Shown: positions 1 to 7,700 of the stretch, one piece after another | How positions within the stretch are numbered: position 1 is the first letter of the stretch | How the letters are laid out: every line of letters begins with the position of its first letter | The notes under the pieces: generated by a model | Database searches by the model: none | What the model was told of the DNA's origin: nothing | What the model saw: the letters and a program-made list of their open reading frames with translations, nothing else | Position numbers and translations under genes: made by a program | Source: an uncultured Oxalobacteraceae bacterium | Lineage (GTDB): Bacteria > Pseudomonadota > Gammaproteobacteria > Burkholderiales > Burkholderiaceae | Length of the DNA: 9,997 nt | Direction of reading: 5' to 3' | NCBI GenBank assembly: GCA_946478765.1 | Contig: CAMLDH010000114.1 | Location: 1-9,997, forward strand

Positions 1-246
1 GGCATCGACCTGATCCTTCATCAAGGCAATCAGCGGCGATACGACGAGCGTCAAACCGTCCAGCATCAAGGCCGGCAACTGGTAGCACAGGCTCTTGCCG
101 CCGCCGGTGGGGAAGATCGCCAGCGCGGAGCGGCCGGCGAGCAAGGCGTCGATGACGGCTTGCTGGCCGGGGCGGAATGCAGGAAGCCGGAACCGCTCGT
201 GCAACACCTGACGCGGCAAAACGGGTGCGCTTGTTTGTTCGCTCAT
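1..246 (-). CDS. recQ: ATP-dependent DNA helicase RecQ, N-terminal part (cut by window edge)
   Basis: The first 82 residues of a RecQ-type superfamily 2 DNA helicase, which unwinds DNA 3'-5' in recombination and repair; the rest lies left of the window. Visible motifs, in order, are the Q-motif/motif 0 region FRPGQQAVI (about residues 25-32), the Walker A motif [17 protein letters not shown] (about 45-60, catalytic Lys51), and motif Ia [14 protein letters not shown] (about 68-81). All three are close to what is known for E. coli RecQ. The ATG at 246-244 is chosen because the protein begins at the usual distance from the Q motif. An AAAGG-like ribosome site lies about 10 nt upstream. It follows the nucleotidyltransferase gene by 32 bp on the same strand, so read-through from that operon is plausible. 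Whether it has the full RQC/HRDC C-terminus or is a short RecQ-like protein cannot be seen. Confidence 0.9.
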   Translation of the reverse strand, partial: MSEQTSAPVLPRQVLHERFRLPAFRPGQQAVIDALLAGRSALAIFPTGGGKSLCYQLPALMLDGLTLVVSPLIALMKDQVDA

Positions 247-278
247 GAAGGCTTTACCTTTCTTTTTGATTCATTGAT

Positions 279-605
279 TCATGCGGCCTTGTACAGCACG
301 ATCCCCACACGCTTGATGTGATCGATGAGATCGGCGTTATCGATCTGCCGCAACAAGGACAGGTCGATTTTGTAGGGCAATAACAAATCATCCAGTGCAT
401 TTTCAATACCGAGCAGTTGCGTATGCGTGACGCCTTCGCCCTGAATCGTGAGATCGATGTCGGAACCGTTGCGGAAATTGCCCTTGGCGCGCGAGCCGTA
501 GAGGATGACTTGTTCTATCTGCGGGTACTGCGCAAAGACGCCAATAATTTTGGCGATCGCATCGGCTTTCAAACCATACTTGATTGCGGTCTCGCTGCTT
601 GTCAT
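279..605 (-). CDS. MNT-domain nucleotidyltransferase, antitoxin of a HEPN/MNT pair
   Basis: A 108-residue minimal nucleotidyltransferase (MNT; HI0073/COG1669 type). The signature GSRAKGNFRNGSDIDL (about residues 37-52) gives the G-S...D-x-D active site with Asp49 and Asp51. A third acidic residue is present in YKIDLSLL (Asp81), so the site looks complete and able to bind a nucleotide and metal. In characterised HEPN/MNT (type VII) toxin-antitoxin systems the MNT enzyme neutralises its HEPN partner by adding AMP to it; that role is inferred here. The ATG at 605 is chosen over an in-frame start at 671 because it overlaps the stop of the HEPN gene as ATGA, the typical coupled arrangement, and the extra 22 residues are unlike the family. 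Local base composition is lower in GC than in the neighbouring DUF2398 gene, which suggests separate acquisition. Confidence 0.88.
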   Translation of the reverse strand: MTSSETAIKYGLKADAIAKIIGVFAQYPQIEQVILYGSRAKGNFRNGSDIDLTIQGEGVTHTQLLGIENALDDLLLPYKIDLSLLRQIDNADLIDHIKRVGIVLYKAA

Positions 606-1021
606 TTCTTGCTCTCGACGATTTCCATTTTTTGCTTCAGTGCCGTCAACAGGCCGACATGCCTTTCGCAAATATTTTGCACAATTTCTTCGGCAGTTTC
701 TTCATTGTAGGTATGCGATGTTTTGTTTCTGTCGATGAGCATGTTCATCCACCCTTCGCCATCGGCAATCAGATCGCGCGAAAATGCTTCACGAATCGTA
801 TCGCGCGAGCCGACGATATTGGGGATGCCTTGGTAGACCAGATAATCTTTCAAGGTATTCCAGCCAAGTTCATAGGTGTATTCAAAGGCTTGTATCAAGC
901 CCTGCTTTTCAAGCCGCGATAACGCGCGCTGCCGGCGCAACTCGCATGCCTCCGCCAGTTGCGCATGTGCCTTTTGGTAATTTTTGAATCGCTGTTTCCA
1001 GCGGATATCCGGATTACTCAT
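602..1021 (-). CDS. HEPN-like nucleotidyltransferase substrate-binding protein (HI0074 type), toxin candidate
   Basis: A 139-residue, mostly helical protein of the HI0074/NTase_sub_bind family (TIGR01987 type). It has the family-like block QGLIQAFEYTYELGWNTLKDYL (about residues 40-61) and the HEPN RNase-type motif R-x4-H in DRNKTSHTYNE (Arg98 and His103). Family knowledge: HEPN partners of MNT enzymes are often RNases acting as toxins, and the R-x4-6-H residues form the active site at the dimer interface. The motif is intact, so an active toxin is possible. The start at 1021 is preferred to an upstream one at 1042 because only it has a well-placed GGAG (7-nt spacer). Its stop overlaps the start of the MNT gene by 4 bp, so the two are translationally coupled. 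It begins 41 bp after the DUF2398 gene, the position where the SMC gene of a Wadjet cluster would be expected. Confidence 0.87.
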   Translation of the reverse strand: MSNPDIRWKQRFKNYQKAHAQLAEACELRRQRALSRLEKQGLIQAFEYTYELGWNTLKDYLVYQGIPNIVGSRDTIREAFSRDLIADGEGWMNMLIDRNKTSHTYNEETAEEIVQNICERHVGLLTALKQKMEIVESKK

Positions 1022-1028
1022 GTCATTT

Positions 1029-1032
1029 CTCC
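1029..1032 (-). promoter_or_regulatory. Shine-Dalgarno GGAG that fixes the HEPN gene start
   Basis: On the minus strand GGAG lies 7 nt before the ATG at 1021. The alternative start at 1042 has no such site, so the shorter protein is chosen. Confidence 0.6.
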
Positions 1033-1053
1033 ATCGCGCCATAGCAGATAAGT

Positions 1054-1059
1054 ATTATG
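1054..1059 (-). promoter_or_regulatory. Possible -10 element (CATAAT) for the HEPN/MNT pair
   Basis: The short gap between the DUF2398 stop and the HEPN start contains an AT-rich stretch that reads CATAAT on the minus strand (5 of 6 matches to TATAAT). A start about 7 nt downstream would give a leader of roughly 25 nt containing the GGAG ribosome site. No convincing -35 is seen 16-18 nt upstream, where the sequence lies inside the DUF2398 coding end. This is a weak candidate for independent expression of the toxin-antitoxin pair. Confidence 0.22.
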
Positions 1060-1062
1060 CCG

Positions 1063-2283
1063 TCATTTTCGCTTGTCTCCAGTACTACTCCCGGAGACCT
1101 TGAGATTCAATCTCGGCTCCCCCAGCGCAAACCGCGCCAGCGCCGGCAGCGGCATGACAACCGCATCACGCCACTTGATCAGGCGCAGCATCGCCAGCCG
1201 CGTTAACGCGTCGCGTGCAAGCTCTTTTTCCGCGCCGGGTTCGCGCGCCGACTTGCGCCAGTAGCGCCCGTATTCGATGCTTGCCCGCATGATGAAAACG
1301 GCGACTTCGGATTCCGGGATTGCACGATCCGGCTCCTGACGGGCGACGCCGGCCAGGTATTCGGCCACCAGCAGCGTGACGTGCGATGCGGTGCCTTCGG
1401 CCGGCATCGCGGTGTCGGTCAAATCGCCGCTCTCGTCCACCAACGCCAGTCCCTCGGCGCGCTGCTCGGGCGCCAGGCCGCTGGCTTCGCACAGACGTGC
1501 GGCCAGCGGTCCGCGCTGGTTCTGGAAATAGGCGCGCATCTCGGCATCGAGCTCGTCGAAATACACCACCGGGTCATCCAGCAGGCGTCGCGCCAGGTGC
1601 TGGCGCATGGCGGTGCGGCGGCCGTCGTCGCTGTCCGGCGTGTATTCGTCGACCAGGGCGGCGAGACGCGCATCGAGACTGTCCGGCGCGCTGCCGGCAG
1701 GCCAGGTCGACGGCCCGCGCGTGGCCGCCAGCAGGCTGGCCAGCACGCGCCGTTGCACGTCGTACAGCGCATCGCCGGAACGCGCGACGAAGGCATCCTC
1801 GTCGCCGGCGACACGATGCAGCACGCCCAGTTCCAGCAGGGTGCGGCAAACGCCCACCAGATCGCGCCGCTCGTGCTGCGCTTCGAGCGTGAATGAAAAA
1901 CCGCATGCGGCCAGTTCCGGTTCCGCCGCCAGCACCAGTAGCCGCTCGCCGAGTGCGCGTAGCGTGATCTGTGGATCGGCGCGCTCCAGCGCCGCGCAGG
2001 CGAGACAGAACAGCACATAGCGGCGCCGCTCGAAATCGGGTGCGCCGCGCGTGGCATCGCGCAGATCGGCGGGCCGCTTGTAGAGTCTTGCGCAATCGCG
2101 TTCGACATGCAGAATCCAGCCGGTCTGATGCGCGAACCATTCGCGCAGGTCGTCCGCATGCCGCCGCACCGCCGCAAAATCGGCATGCGCAGCGGTCATG
2201 AGCGGCCGCATGAGAAGTGCGCGCAATGCGTCGCGCCGCTCCTGGTCGCGATGCCTGGCAAGCACGTTGACGAGGTCGTTCAT
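1063..2283 (-). CDS. TIGR02678/DUF2398 family protein, JetB-like (MukE-like) Wadjet subunit
   Basis: A 406-residue protein I recognise as TIGR02678/DUF2398. Conserved blocks are LARHRDQERRDALRALLMRP near the N-terminus (about residues 8-27), WFAHQTGWILHVERDCARLYKRP (about 49-71), the FERRRYVLFCLACAALERADPQITLRALGERLL region (about 83-115), and GVLHRVAGDEDAFVARSGDALYDVQRRVLASLL in the middle. Family knowledge: DUF2398 proteins are found with DUF2397, DUF2399 and a giant SMC ATPase in Wadjet anti-plasmid loci, where this subunit (JetB) is the counterpart of MukE in the condensin-like complex. The ATG at 2283 overlaps the DUF2397 stop as ATGA, so the two are coupled; the long in-frame extension to 2790 only overlaps the DUF2397 gene in another frame and is not family-like. 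The protein appears full length with no frameshift. The expected downstream jetC and jetD genes are absent: the HEPN gene follows after 41 bp. Confidence 0.88.
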   Translation of the reverse strand: MNDLVNVLARHRDQERRDALRALLMRPLMTAAHADFAAVRRHADDLREWFAHQTGWILHVERDCARLYKRPADLRDATRGAPDFERRRYVLFCLACAALERADPQITLRALGERLLVLAAEPELAACGFSFTLEAQHERRDLVGVCRTLLELGVLHRVAGDEDAFVARSGDALYDVQRRVLASLLAATRGPSTWPAGSAPDSLDARLAALVDEYTPDSDDGRRTAMRQHLARRLLDDPVVYFDELDAEMRAYFQNQRGPLAARLCEASGLAPEQRAEGLALVDESGDLTDTAMPAEGTASHVTLLVAEYLAGVARQEPDRAIPESEVAVFIMRASIEYGRYWRKSAREPGAEKELARDALTRLAMLRLIKWRDAVVMPLPALARFALGEPRLNLKVSGSSTGDKRK

Positions 2284-3797
2284 GATGTCAGCGCAGGGGT
2301 AATCGTGATCATGTGGTCGCGTCCTGCGAACACGCCGAGTTCGGTTTCGATCTCCGCATGCGAATCGGCGCTCAAGGGTTCGAGCCGGATTTGCAACAAG
2401 CCGTCCGCAGTGTGCCGCGTAACGGGTTGGTCGGGCGAGGTTTGCGCCGCCAGCGCTTCGCCCAGCAGCGCCAGGAACAGGCGGAACGCATACGTATCGA
2501 GCCGGTGCAGTTCCGACAATCGGGTGGCCGTGCCGGTCGCCAGTACCGCACGCGCCGCTTCGACCTGCGTGCGTTCTTCGGCGACGTGCTGCGCCAGCAA
2601 TGCACGCGCCGCGGCGCGATCCTTGACGTGCGGCGCCGGACCACGCGGTGCGATTTCGCCGCGTTCGCGCAGGCGCGGATGAATCGCGACCGCCGGTGCT
2701 TCGGCCCATGCCGTCGAGGCAGGAATATCTTCCGAGTCGCCCAGAAGGCTCAAGTGGCGCGCTGGATTCAATGCAAACGCGGCGCGCCACAGGCGATGTG
2801 CGTCGGCGTCGCTTTCGGTATCGGCAAACCAGCGCGCGAGGACGCGAAAATCGGCTGAGCGGTCGCTACGGCCGCTGCGCCGTTCGTTCAAGGCCGCCAC
2901 CGCCGCCAGCAATTGCGGAATCGCCGCGCGCGCCTTGGAGCGCAGCAACTCGGATTGCGCCTGGATATGATCTTCGCTGACGAACCATAGACGCAGGCCG
3001 CGCCAGCGTTCGCGCCAGCTATGCAAGCGCTGCTGCAGCACATCGGCTTGTTCATCCATGTCGCCCGGCGCGGCGTCGCGCACCTCGCGATTGGCGGCGT
3101 GCCACAACAGCGGTTCGATGCGCGGCGCCAGCGCGATGATGCGTTGCGCGATCGCGCCGGAGCGGCCGACCAGGTCGCCGATGAAGCGCTCCAGATAGTG
3201 GATCAAGCGTTGCTTGTACGCCAGCACCGCCTGGACATCGGCCTGCTGCAACTCGATCGTGCGCGCCACGCCGGCCATGAATGCCTGCGCGTTGTCGGCC
3301 AGACCCTCAAACACGCGCACCAGGTCGCGCAAGACTTCGTGCACCTTGGCGGCGTCCGGCGCCGGTTCATCGGACAAGGCCAGCAAGGCTTCCAGCCGGT
3401 TGAAGATATCTTCGAGCGCCACCGTTTGCAGTTCGCCGCGGCGCTGCAATGCCTGCGCAAATGTCGTCAGTGCAGCCTCGACCGCTTCGCCGCCGACGGA
3501 AAGCCGGTACAGAAAGCGCGCGCGGTAAAAATCCTCGATACTGGCGACGCGCGCGGTGTCCGGTTGCGATTCGAGATTGCCCCATTCGGCCAGTTGCGAC
3601 AGGGCCGACTGGATTTCTTCCAGTGTCGGCGGTGCACCTGGCCATTGGGCTTCGATCTGTACTTCGTCGGGACGCAGATGCAGGCGGAATTGGCGTTTCG
3701 CAGCGGCGAATGCCTCCATGATCACGCGGTAAAACTGCGCCTTGTCCGCGCTGACATGGCGGAACAGGTCACGCGCAGTCTGGATTTCATCGTCCAT
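2280..3797 (-). CDS. TIGR02677/DUF2397 family protein, JetA-like (MukF/kleisin-like) Wadjet subunit
   Basis: A 505-residue protein of the TIGR02677/DUF2397 family. The N-terminus has the typical block LFRHVSADKAQFYRVIMEAF followed by AAKRQFRLHLRPDEV (about residues 10-45), then a long, largely helical middle with many Leu/Ala/Glu/Arg heptad-like stretches (about 100-330), and a C-terminal region with LHRLDTYAFRLFLALLGEAL (about 425-444). Family knowledge: this is the JetA, MukF/kleisin-like subunit of a condensin-like Wadjet complex that senses and cleaves small circular plasmids with JetB, JetC and JetD. The ATG at 3797 gives the family-like start MDDEIQTARDLF. An in-frame TTG at 3842 would overlap the DUF971 gene and adds nothing recognisable. 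Neither start has a clear Shine-Dalgarno sequence. It lies 26 bp after the DUF971 gene and overlaps the DUF2398 gene by 4 bp. It looks intact, but its SMC partner is not encoded nearby. Confidence 0.86.
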   Translation of the reverse strand: MDDEIQTARDLFRHVSADKAQFYRVIMEAFAAAKRQFRLHLRPDEVQIEAQWPGAPPTLEEIQSALSQLAEWGNLESQPDTARVASIEDFYRARFLYRLSVGGEAVEAALTTFAQALQRRGELQTVALEDIFNRLEALLALSDEPAPDAAKVHEVLRDLVRVFEGLADNAQAFMAGVARTIELQQADVQAVLAYKQRLIHYLERFIGDLVGRSGAIAQRIIALAPRIEPLLWHAANREVRDAAPGDMDEQADVLQQRLHSWRERWRGLRLWFVSEDHIQAQSELLRSKARAAIPQLLAAVAALNERRSGRSDRSADFRVLARWFADTESDADAHRLWRAAFALNPARHLSLLGDSEDIPASTAWAEAPAVAIHPRLRERGEIAPRGPAPHVKDRAAARALLAQHVAEERTQVEAARAVLATGTATRLSELHRLDTYAFRLFLALLGEALAAQTSPDQPVTRHTADGLLQIRLEPLSADSHAEIETELGVFAGRDHMITITPALTS

Positions 3798-3823
3798 TCG
3801 GCCAGGCGAAAAAAATACCGGGA

Positions 3824-4264
3824 CTAATGCGAATGGCCGCAACCGTGATTATCGCCACCCGCTCCAGGCTCCGATGATGCATCGCGTCCGCTCTCACGGG
3901 TAAAGCCTGCCGCTTCCAGCCGCTTCAGATAGTCTTCCCACAGCGTCGATTGATTCGCGCCCAGCCAATGCAGATAGTTCCAGGAATAGATACCGGTATT
4001 GTGGCTGTCGGAAAAATGCGGTTGTACTGCATAGTGGCCGACCGGTTCCAAGGCAGTAAGGACAACGTTGCGCTTGCCGGTCTGCAAAACTTCTTGCCCG
4101 GGGCCGTGGCCCTTCACTTCAGCAGATGGCGAATACACGCGCAGCAATTCAAACGGCAAGGAAAAATTTGCGCCGTCGTCGAATGCAATTTCCAGCATGC
4201 GTGATTGCTTGTGCACCGTCAGCGCGGTTGGGTTCGGTGTTGGTGTTGATTTTGCTTCGGCCAT
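3824..4264 (-). CDS. DUF971 (gamma-butyrobetaine hydroxylase-like N-terminal domain) protein
   Basis: A 146-residue protein made almost entirely of one DUF971/GBBH-like N-terminal domain (about residues 12-107). Recognisable features are the Leu/Ile-rich opening TALTVHKQSRMLEIAFDDG, the segment FSLPFELLRVYSPSAEVKGHG, the end of the domain around SHNTGIYSWNYLHWLG, and a helix WEDYLKRLEAAGF. Its C-terminus, DNHGCGHSH, is rich in His and Cys and may bind a metal. Stand-alone DUF971 proteins are common in beta- and gammaproteobacteria and have been linked to iron-sulfur or metal handling; no specific reaction can be assigned. The ATG at 4264 is chosen over an in-frame TTG at 4303 because an AGGA sits 9 nt upstream of it. 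The gene follows the HIT gene by 60 bp, and jetA follows 26 bp downstream, so the three may share a transcript. Confidence 0.85.
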   Translation of the reverse strand: MAEAKSTPTPNPTALTVHKQSRMLEIAFDDGANFSLPFELLRVYSPSAEVKGHGPGQEVLQTGKRNVVLTALEPVGHYAVQPHFSDSHNTGIYSWNYLHWLGANQSTLWEDYLKRLEAAGFTRESGRDASSEPGAGGDNHGCGHSH

Positions 4265-4273
4265 GGCCTTGAA

Positions 4274-4277
4274 TCCT
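4274..4277 (-). promoter_or_regulatory. Shine-Dalgarno AGGA for the DUF971 gene
   Basis: AGGA on the minus strand, 9 nt before the ATG at 4264. It supports that start over the upstream TTG at 4303. Confidence 0.45.
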
Positions 4278-4312
4278 GAAGGGCGTTTCGCCTGCAATCG
4301 CAATGCGAATAC

Positions 4313-4334
4313 GCTAAAACATTGCTAAAACATT
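4313..4334. repeat. Perfect 11-bp tandem duplication over the HIT stop codon
   Basis: GCTAAAACATT occurs twice head to tail (4313-4323 and 4324-4334). Read on the minus strand each copy contains ATG TTT TAG, so the last Met-Phe-stop of the HIT gene is duplicated just beyond its stop codon. It looks like a small slippage duplication with no obvious function. Confidence 0.8.
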
Positions 4335-4762
4335 GGGCCCATATGCTGGACAATCGCCTCGCGCAGCGACGGCAGCAACGCTGCGCGCGACGCCAGGTCA
4401 ACCGCATTCGGCGTTCGTTTTGCCTCAACCCACACCGGCGCCGGGAATTGCGCATCATCGATGTAGCGCGGAATCACATGCCAGTGCAGATGCGGCACCA
4501 TATTGCCCAGGCACGCGATATTCATTTTGTCGGGCAGCATCACTTCACGCACCGCCTCTTCCACCTGCCACACAACGCTCATGAAAAACGCGCGGTCTTC
4601 CGGCGCCAGATCGGTCATTTCCTTCACGTGATCGTTCCAGATCACGCGACAGAAACCCGGATAGTGCGCCTCATCGACCAGCACCACACGCAACTTCTCG
4701 TTGCGATGGACGACCTCGCCGCCCGGCTGCGTGCACAACTCGCAGGATGCGTGGGCCGCCAT
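4325..4762 (-). CDS. HIT family (histidine triad) nucleotide hydrolase/transferase-like protein
   Basis: A 145-residue HIT protein. The histidine triad is seen as PHLHWHVIPRY (His91, His93, His95), the nucleotide alpha-phosphate-binding and catalytic site of the family. An N-terminal CELC (Cys7, Cys10), with His45 in WNDHVKEMTDL, resembles the zinc-binding layout of some HIT proteins. The usual helix after the N-domain is EDRAFFMSVVWQVEEAVREV. Likely a cytosolic hydrolase of nucleoside monophosphate derivatives; the exact substrate cannot be told from sequence. The ATG at 4762 shares its A with the TAA stop of the upstream oxidoreductase (TAATG), so translation is probably coupled, and no strong separate ribosome site is present. 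An 11-bp tandem repeat covers its stop codon. Confidence 0.9.
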   Translation of the reverse strand: MAAHASCELCTQPGGEVVHRNEKLRVVLVDEAHYPGFCRVIWNDHVKEMTDLAPEDRAFFMSVVWQVEEAVREVMLPDKMNIACLGNMVPHLHWHVIPRYIDDAQFPAPVWVEAKRTPNAVDLASRAALLPSLREAIVQHMGPMF

Positions 4763-7700
4763 TACACCAGTACGCGTTCGATGCCGCCGTTGTTCGCTTT
4801 CGCGACATATTCCGGCAGCCAGTTTTCGCCGAGCAGATACTTCGCCATCTCGACCACGATGTAATCGGCCGCGGTGCCGGCGTCATCGTTATAGCGCGAC
4901 AAACCCTGCAGGCACGACGGACAAGAGGTGAGAATCTTGACATCGCCGGTAAAACCATCGGCGCGCAATTTGTCGGCGCCCTTGACCATCTCTTCTTCCT
5001 TGCGGAAACGCACTTGCGTCGAGATATCGGGACGCGTGACTGCCAGCGTTCCGGACTCGCCGCAGCAACGCTCGTTCTTTTCGATCTTGACGTTGTCGAC
5101 GGTGGAAATCAGTGCGTTGACGGTCTTGACCGAATCCTGGATTTTCATCGGGTTGTGGCACGGCTCATGGTACATGTAGCGCGTACCGTTGACGCCTTCC
5201 AGTTTCACGCCCTTCTCCATCAGATAGTCGTGAATGTCGATGATGCGGCTGCCGGGGAAAATCTTGTCGAATTCATAGCCTTCGAGCTGGTCGTAGCACG
5301 TGCCGCACGACACCACGACCGTCTTGATGTCGAGGTAATTCAGCGTATTGGCCATGCGATGGAACAACACGCGGTTGTCGGTCATCATCTTCTCGGCCTT
5401 GTCGTATTGACCGGCGCCGCGTTGCGGATAACCGCAGCACAGATAACCCGGCGGCAATACAGTTTGCACACCGACATTCCACAACATCGCTTGCGTGGCC
5501 AGACCGACTTGCGAGAACAGACGCTCCGATCCGCAGCCGGGGAAGTAAAACACCGCCTCGGTATCGGCTGTCGTCTTGATCGGATCGCGAATGATCGGCA
5601 CGATCTTGTCGTCTTCGATGTCGAGCAGCGCACGCGCTGTTTTCTTCGGCAGGTTGCCCGGCATTTTCTTGTTGATGAAATGGATCACCTGCTCTTTGAC
5701 CGGCGCCTTGCCGACAGTTGCCGGCGGCGCCTTGGTCTGCTTCTTCGCGAATTTCTTCAGGATGTCGTGGCCGAAGCGCTGTGCCTTGTAGCCCCAGCCG
5801 ATCATCACTTGACGCGTCGCGTTGATGGTTGCCGGATCGGTCGCATTGAGGAAGAACATCGACGCTGCGGTGCCGGGATTGAAGGACTTCTTGTCCATCT
5901 TGCGCAGCAGGTTGCGCATGTTCATCGACACATCGCCAAAATCGATATCGACCGGGCACGGCGTCAAACATTTGTGGCACACCGTGCAATGGTCGGCCAC
6001 ATCCTCGAACTCTTCCCAATGCTTGATCGATACGCCGCGCCGGGTTTGCTCTTCGTACAAGAAGGCTTCGACCAGCAACGACGTGGCGAGAATCTTGTTG
6101 CGCGGCGAGTACAGCAGATTCGCGCGCGGCACGTGGGTGGCGCATACCGGTTTGCATTTGCCGCAGCGCAGGCAATCCTTGACGCTGTTGGCAATCGCGC
6201 CGATATCGCTTTGCTGCATGATCAGCGATTCATGCCCCATCAAGCCGAACGACGGCGTGTACGCATTGCGCAGGTCGGCATGCAACTCCGGCAGGTTGAG
6301 CAGCTTGCCCTTGTTGAAACGGCCTTCCGGGTCGATACGCTGCTTGTACGCGCGGAAGTCGCCGATTTCCTGTTCGGTCAAAAATTCCAGCTTGGTAATG
6401 CCTATGCCATGTTCGCCCGAGATCACGCCATCCAGCGAGCGTGCCAAGACCATGATGCGCGCCACCGCCGTGTGCGCGACTTGCAGCATCGCGTAATTGT
6501 CGGAATTGACCGGAATATTGGTATGCACATTACCGTCGCCGGCGTGCATGTGCAGCGCGACGAACACGCGGCTGCGCAGCACCTGCTTGTGAATTGCGGT
6601 GCACTCGTCGAGGATCAGCTTGAACGCGCCGCCGCTGAAAATCTGACGCAATGCCGCGCGCACTTCCGTTTTCCACGACACCCGGATCGTGCGGTCCTGC
6701 GCGACATGGAACACGGTGGCATCAGGTTGGCGCTGCAGGCGTTCATCAAACGCCGCGCTCAATTTCTCCAGACCGAGCGCCGCCAGTTCCGCTTTGGCGT
6801 CACGCAACGGCTTGTCGAGTTGCGACAGCAGATACGACCAGCGCGCCTGCGTCGCTTCCAACAGTTGTTCGGCCTGATTGACGCGATCTTCCAGCAATTC
6901 AGCGGCCGGAATATCGTCGCCGTCCGCATCTTCGCTCTTGCCCAGCGGCAGATTGCCCTTCGCGAAAAATGCGCGCAATTCGGTCAGCAATTGCAGCTTG
7001 TTCTGGATCGACAGTTCGATATTGATGCGCTCGATGCCATCGGTGTATTCACCCATGCGATCCAATGGAATCACCACGTCTTCATTGATCTTGAACGCAT
7101 TGGTGTGCTTCGAGATCGCGGCGGTGCGCGCGCGATCGAGCCAGAATTTCTTGCGCGCTTCCGGGCTGACCGCCACGAATCCTTCGCCCACATGGTTATT
7201 GGCCATGCGGACCACTTCGGATGCTGCTTGCGCAACGGCATTCTCATCGTCGCCGACGATATCGCCGAACAAGGCCATCTTCGGCAGCACGCCGCGCTTG
7301 GACTTGGTCGCATAACCGACCGCGCGCAGATAGCGCTCGTCCAGATGTTCGAGACCGGCCAGAATGGCGCCGCCCTTCTTCGTTTCGGCGTCGAGGTAAT
7401 CCTTGATTTCGACGATCGATGGAATCGCGTCGCGCGCCTGGCCGAAAAACTCCAGGCACACCGTGCGCGCATGCTTGGGCATCTTGTGCAGAATCCAGCG
7501 CGCCGACGTGATCAACCCATCGCAGCCTTCTTTCTGGATGCCGGGCAAACCGGCGAGGAACTTGTCGGTGACGTCCTTGCCCAGGCCTTCCTTGCGGAAG
7601 GTGCGGCCGGGGATTTCCAGCATCTCGCTCTTGAACGGCGCGTTGGTTTTGCCCTTCTCGCTCGGATGCGTCCATTCGAGCTTGAATTTGGCGACCGCGA

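Noticed and set aside
602..738. Plus-strand open frames over the HEPN/MNT junction as possible antitoxin or antisense genes
   Set aside because: They have no good ribosome site and their translations match nothing; the minus-strand pair explains the region.
1022..1062. Possible remnant of jetC between the DUF2398 and HEPN genes
   Set aside because: Only 41 bp are available and no SMC-like coding (Walker A or signature motif) can be read there.
2284..2790. N-terminal extension of the DUF2398 protein by 169 residues
   Set aside because: It reads through the jetA coding region in another frame and is Arg-rich without family features. The ATGA overlap start at 2283 gives the normal family length.
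3021..3827. A 268-codon plus-strand open frame over jetA
   Set aside because: Antisense shadow of the DUF2397 gene; its low-complexity Arg/Gln/His-rich translation has no family features.
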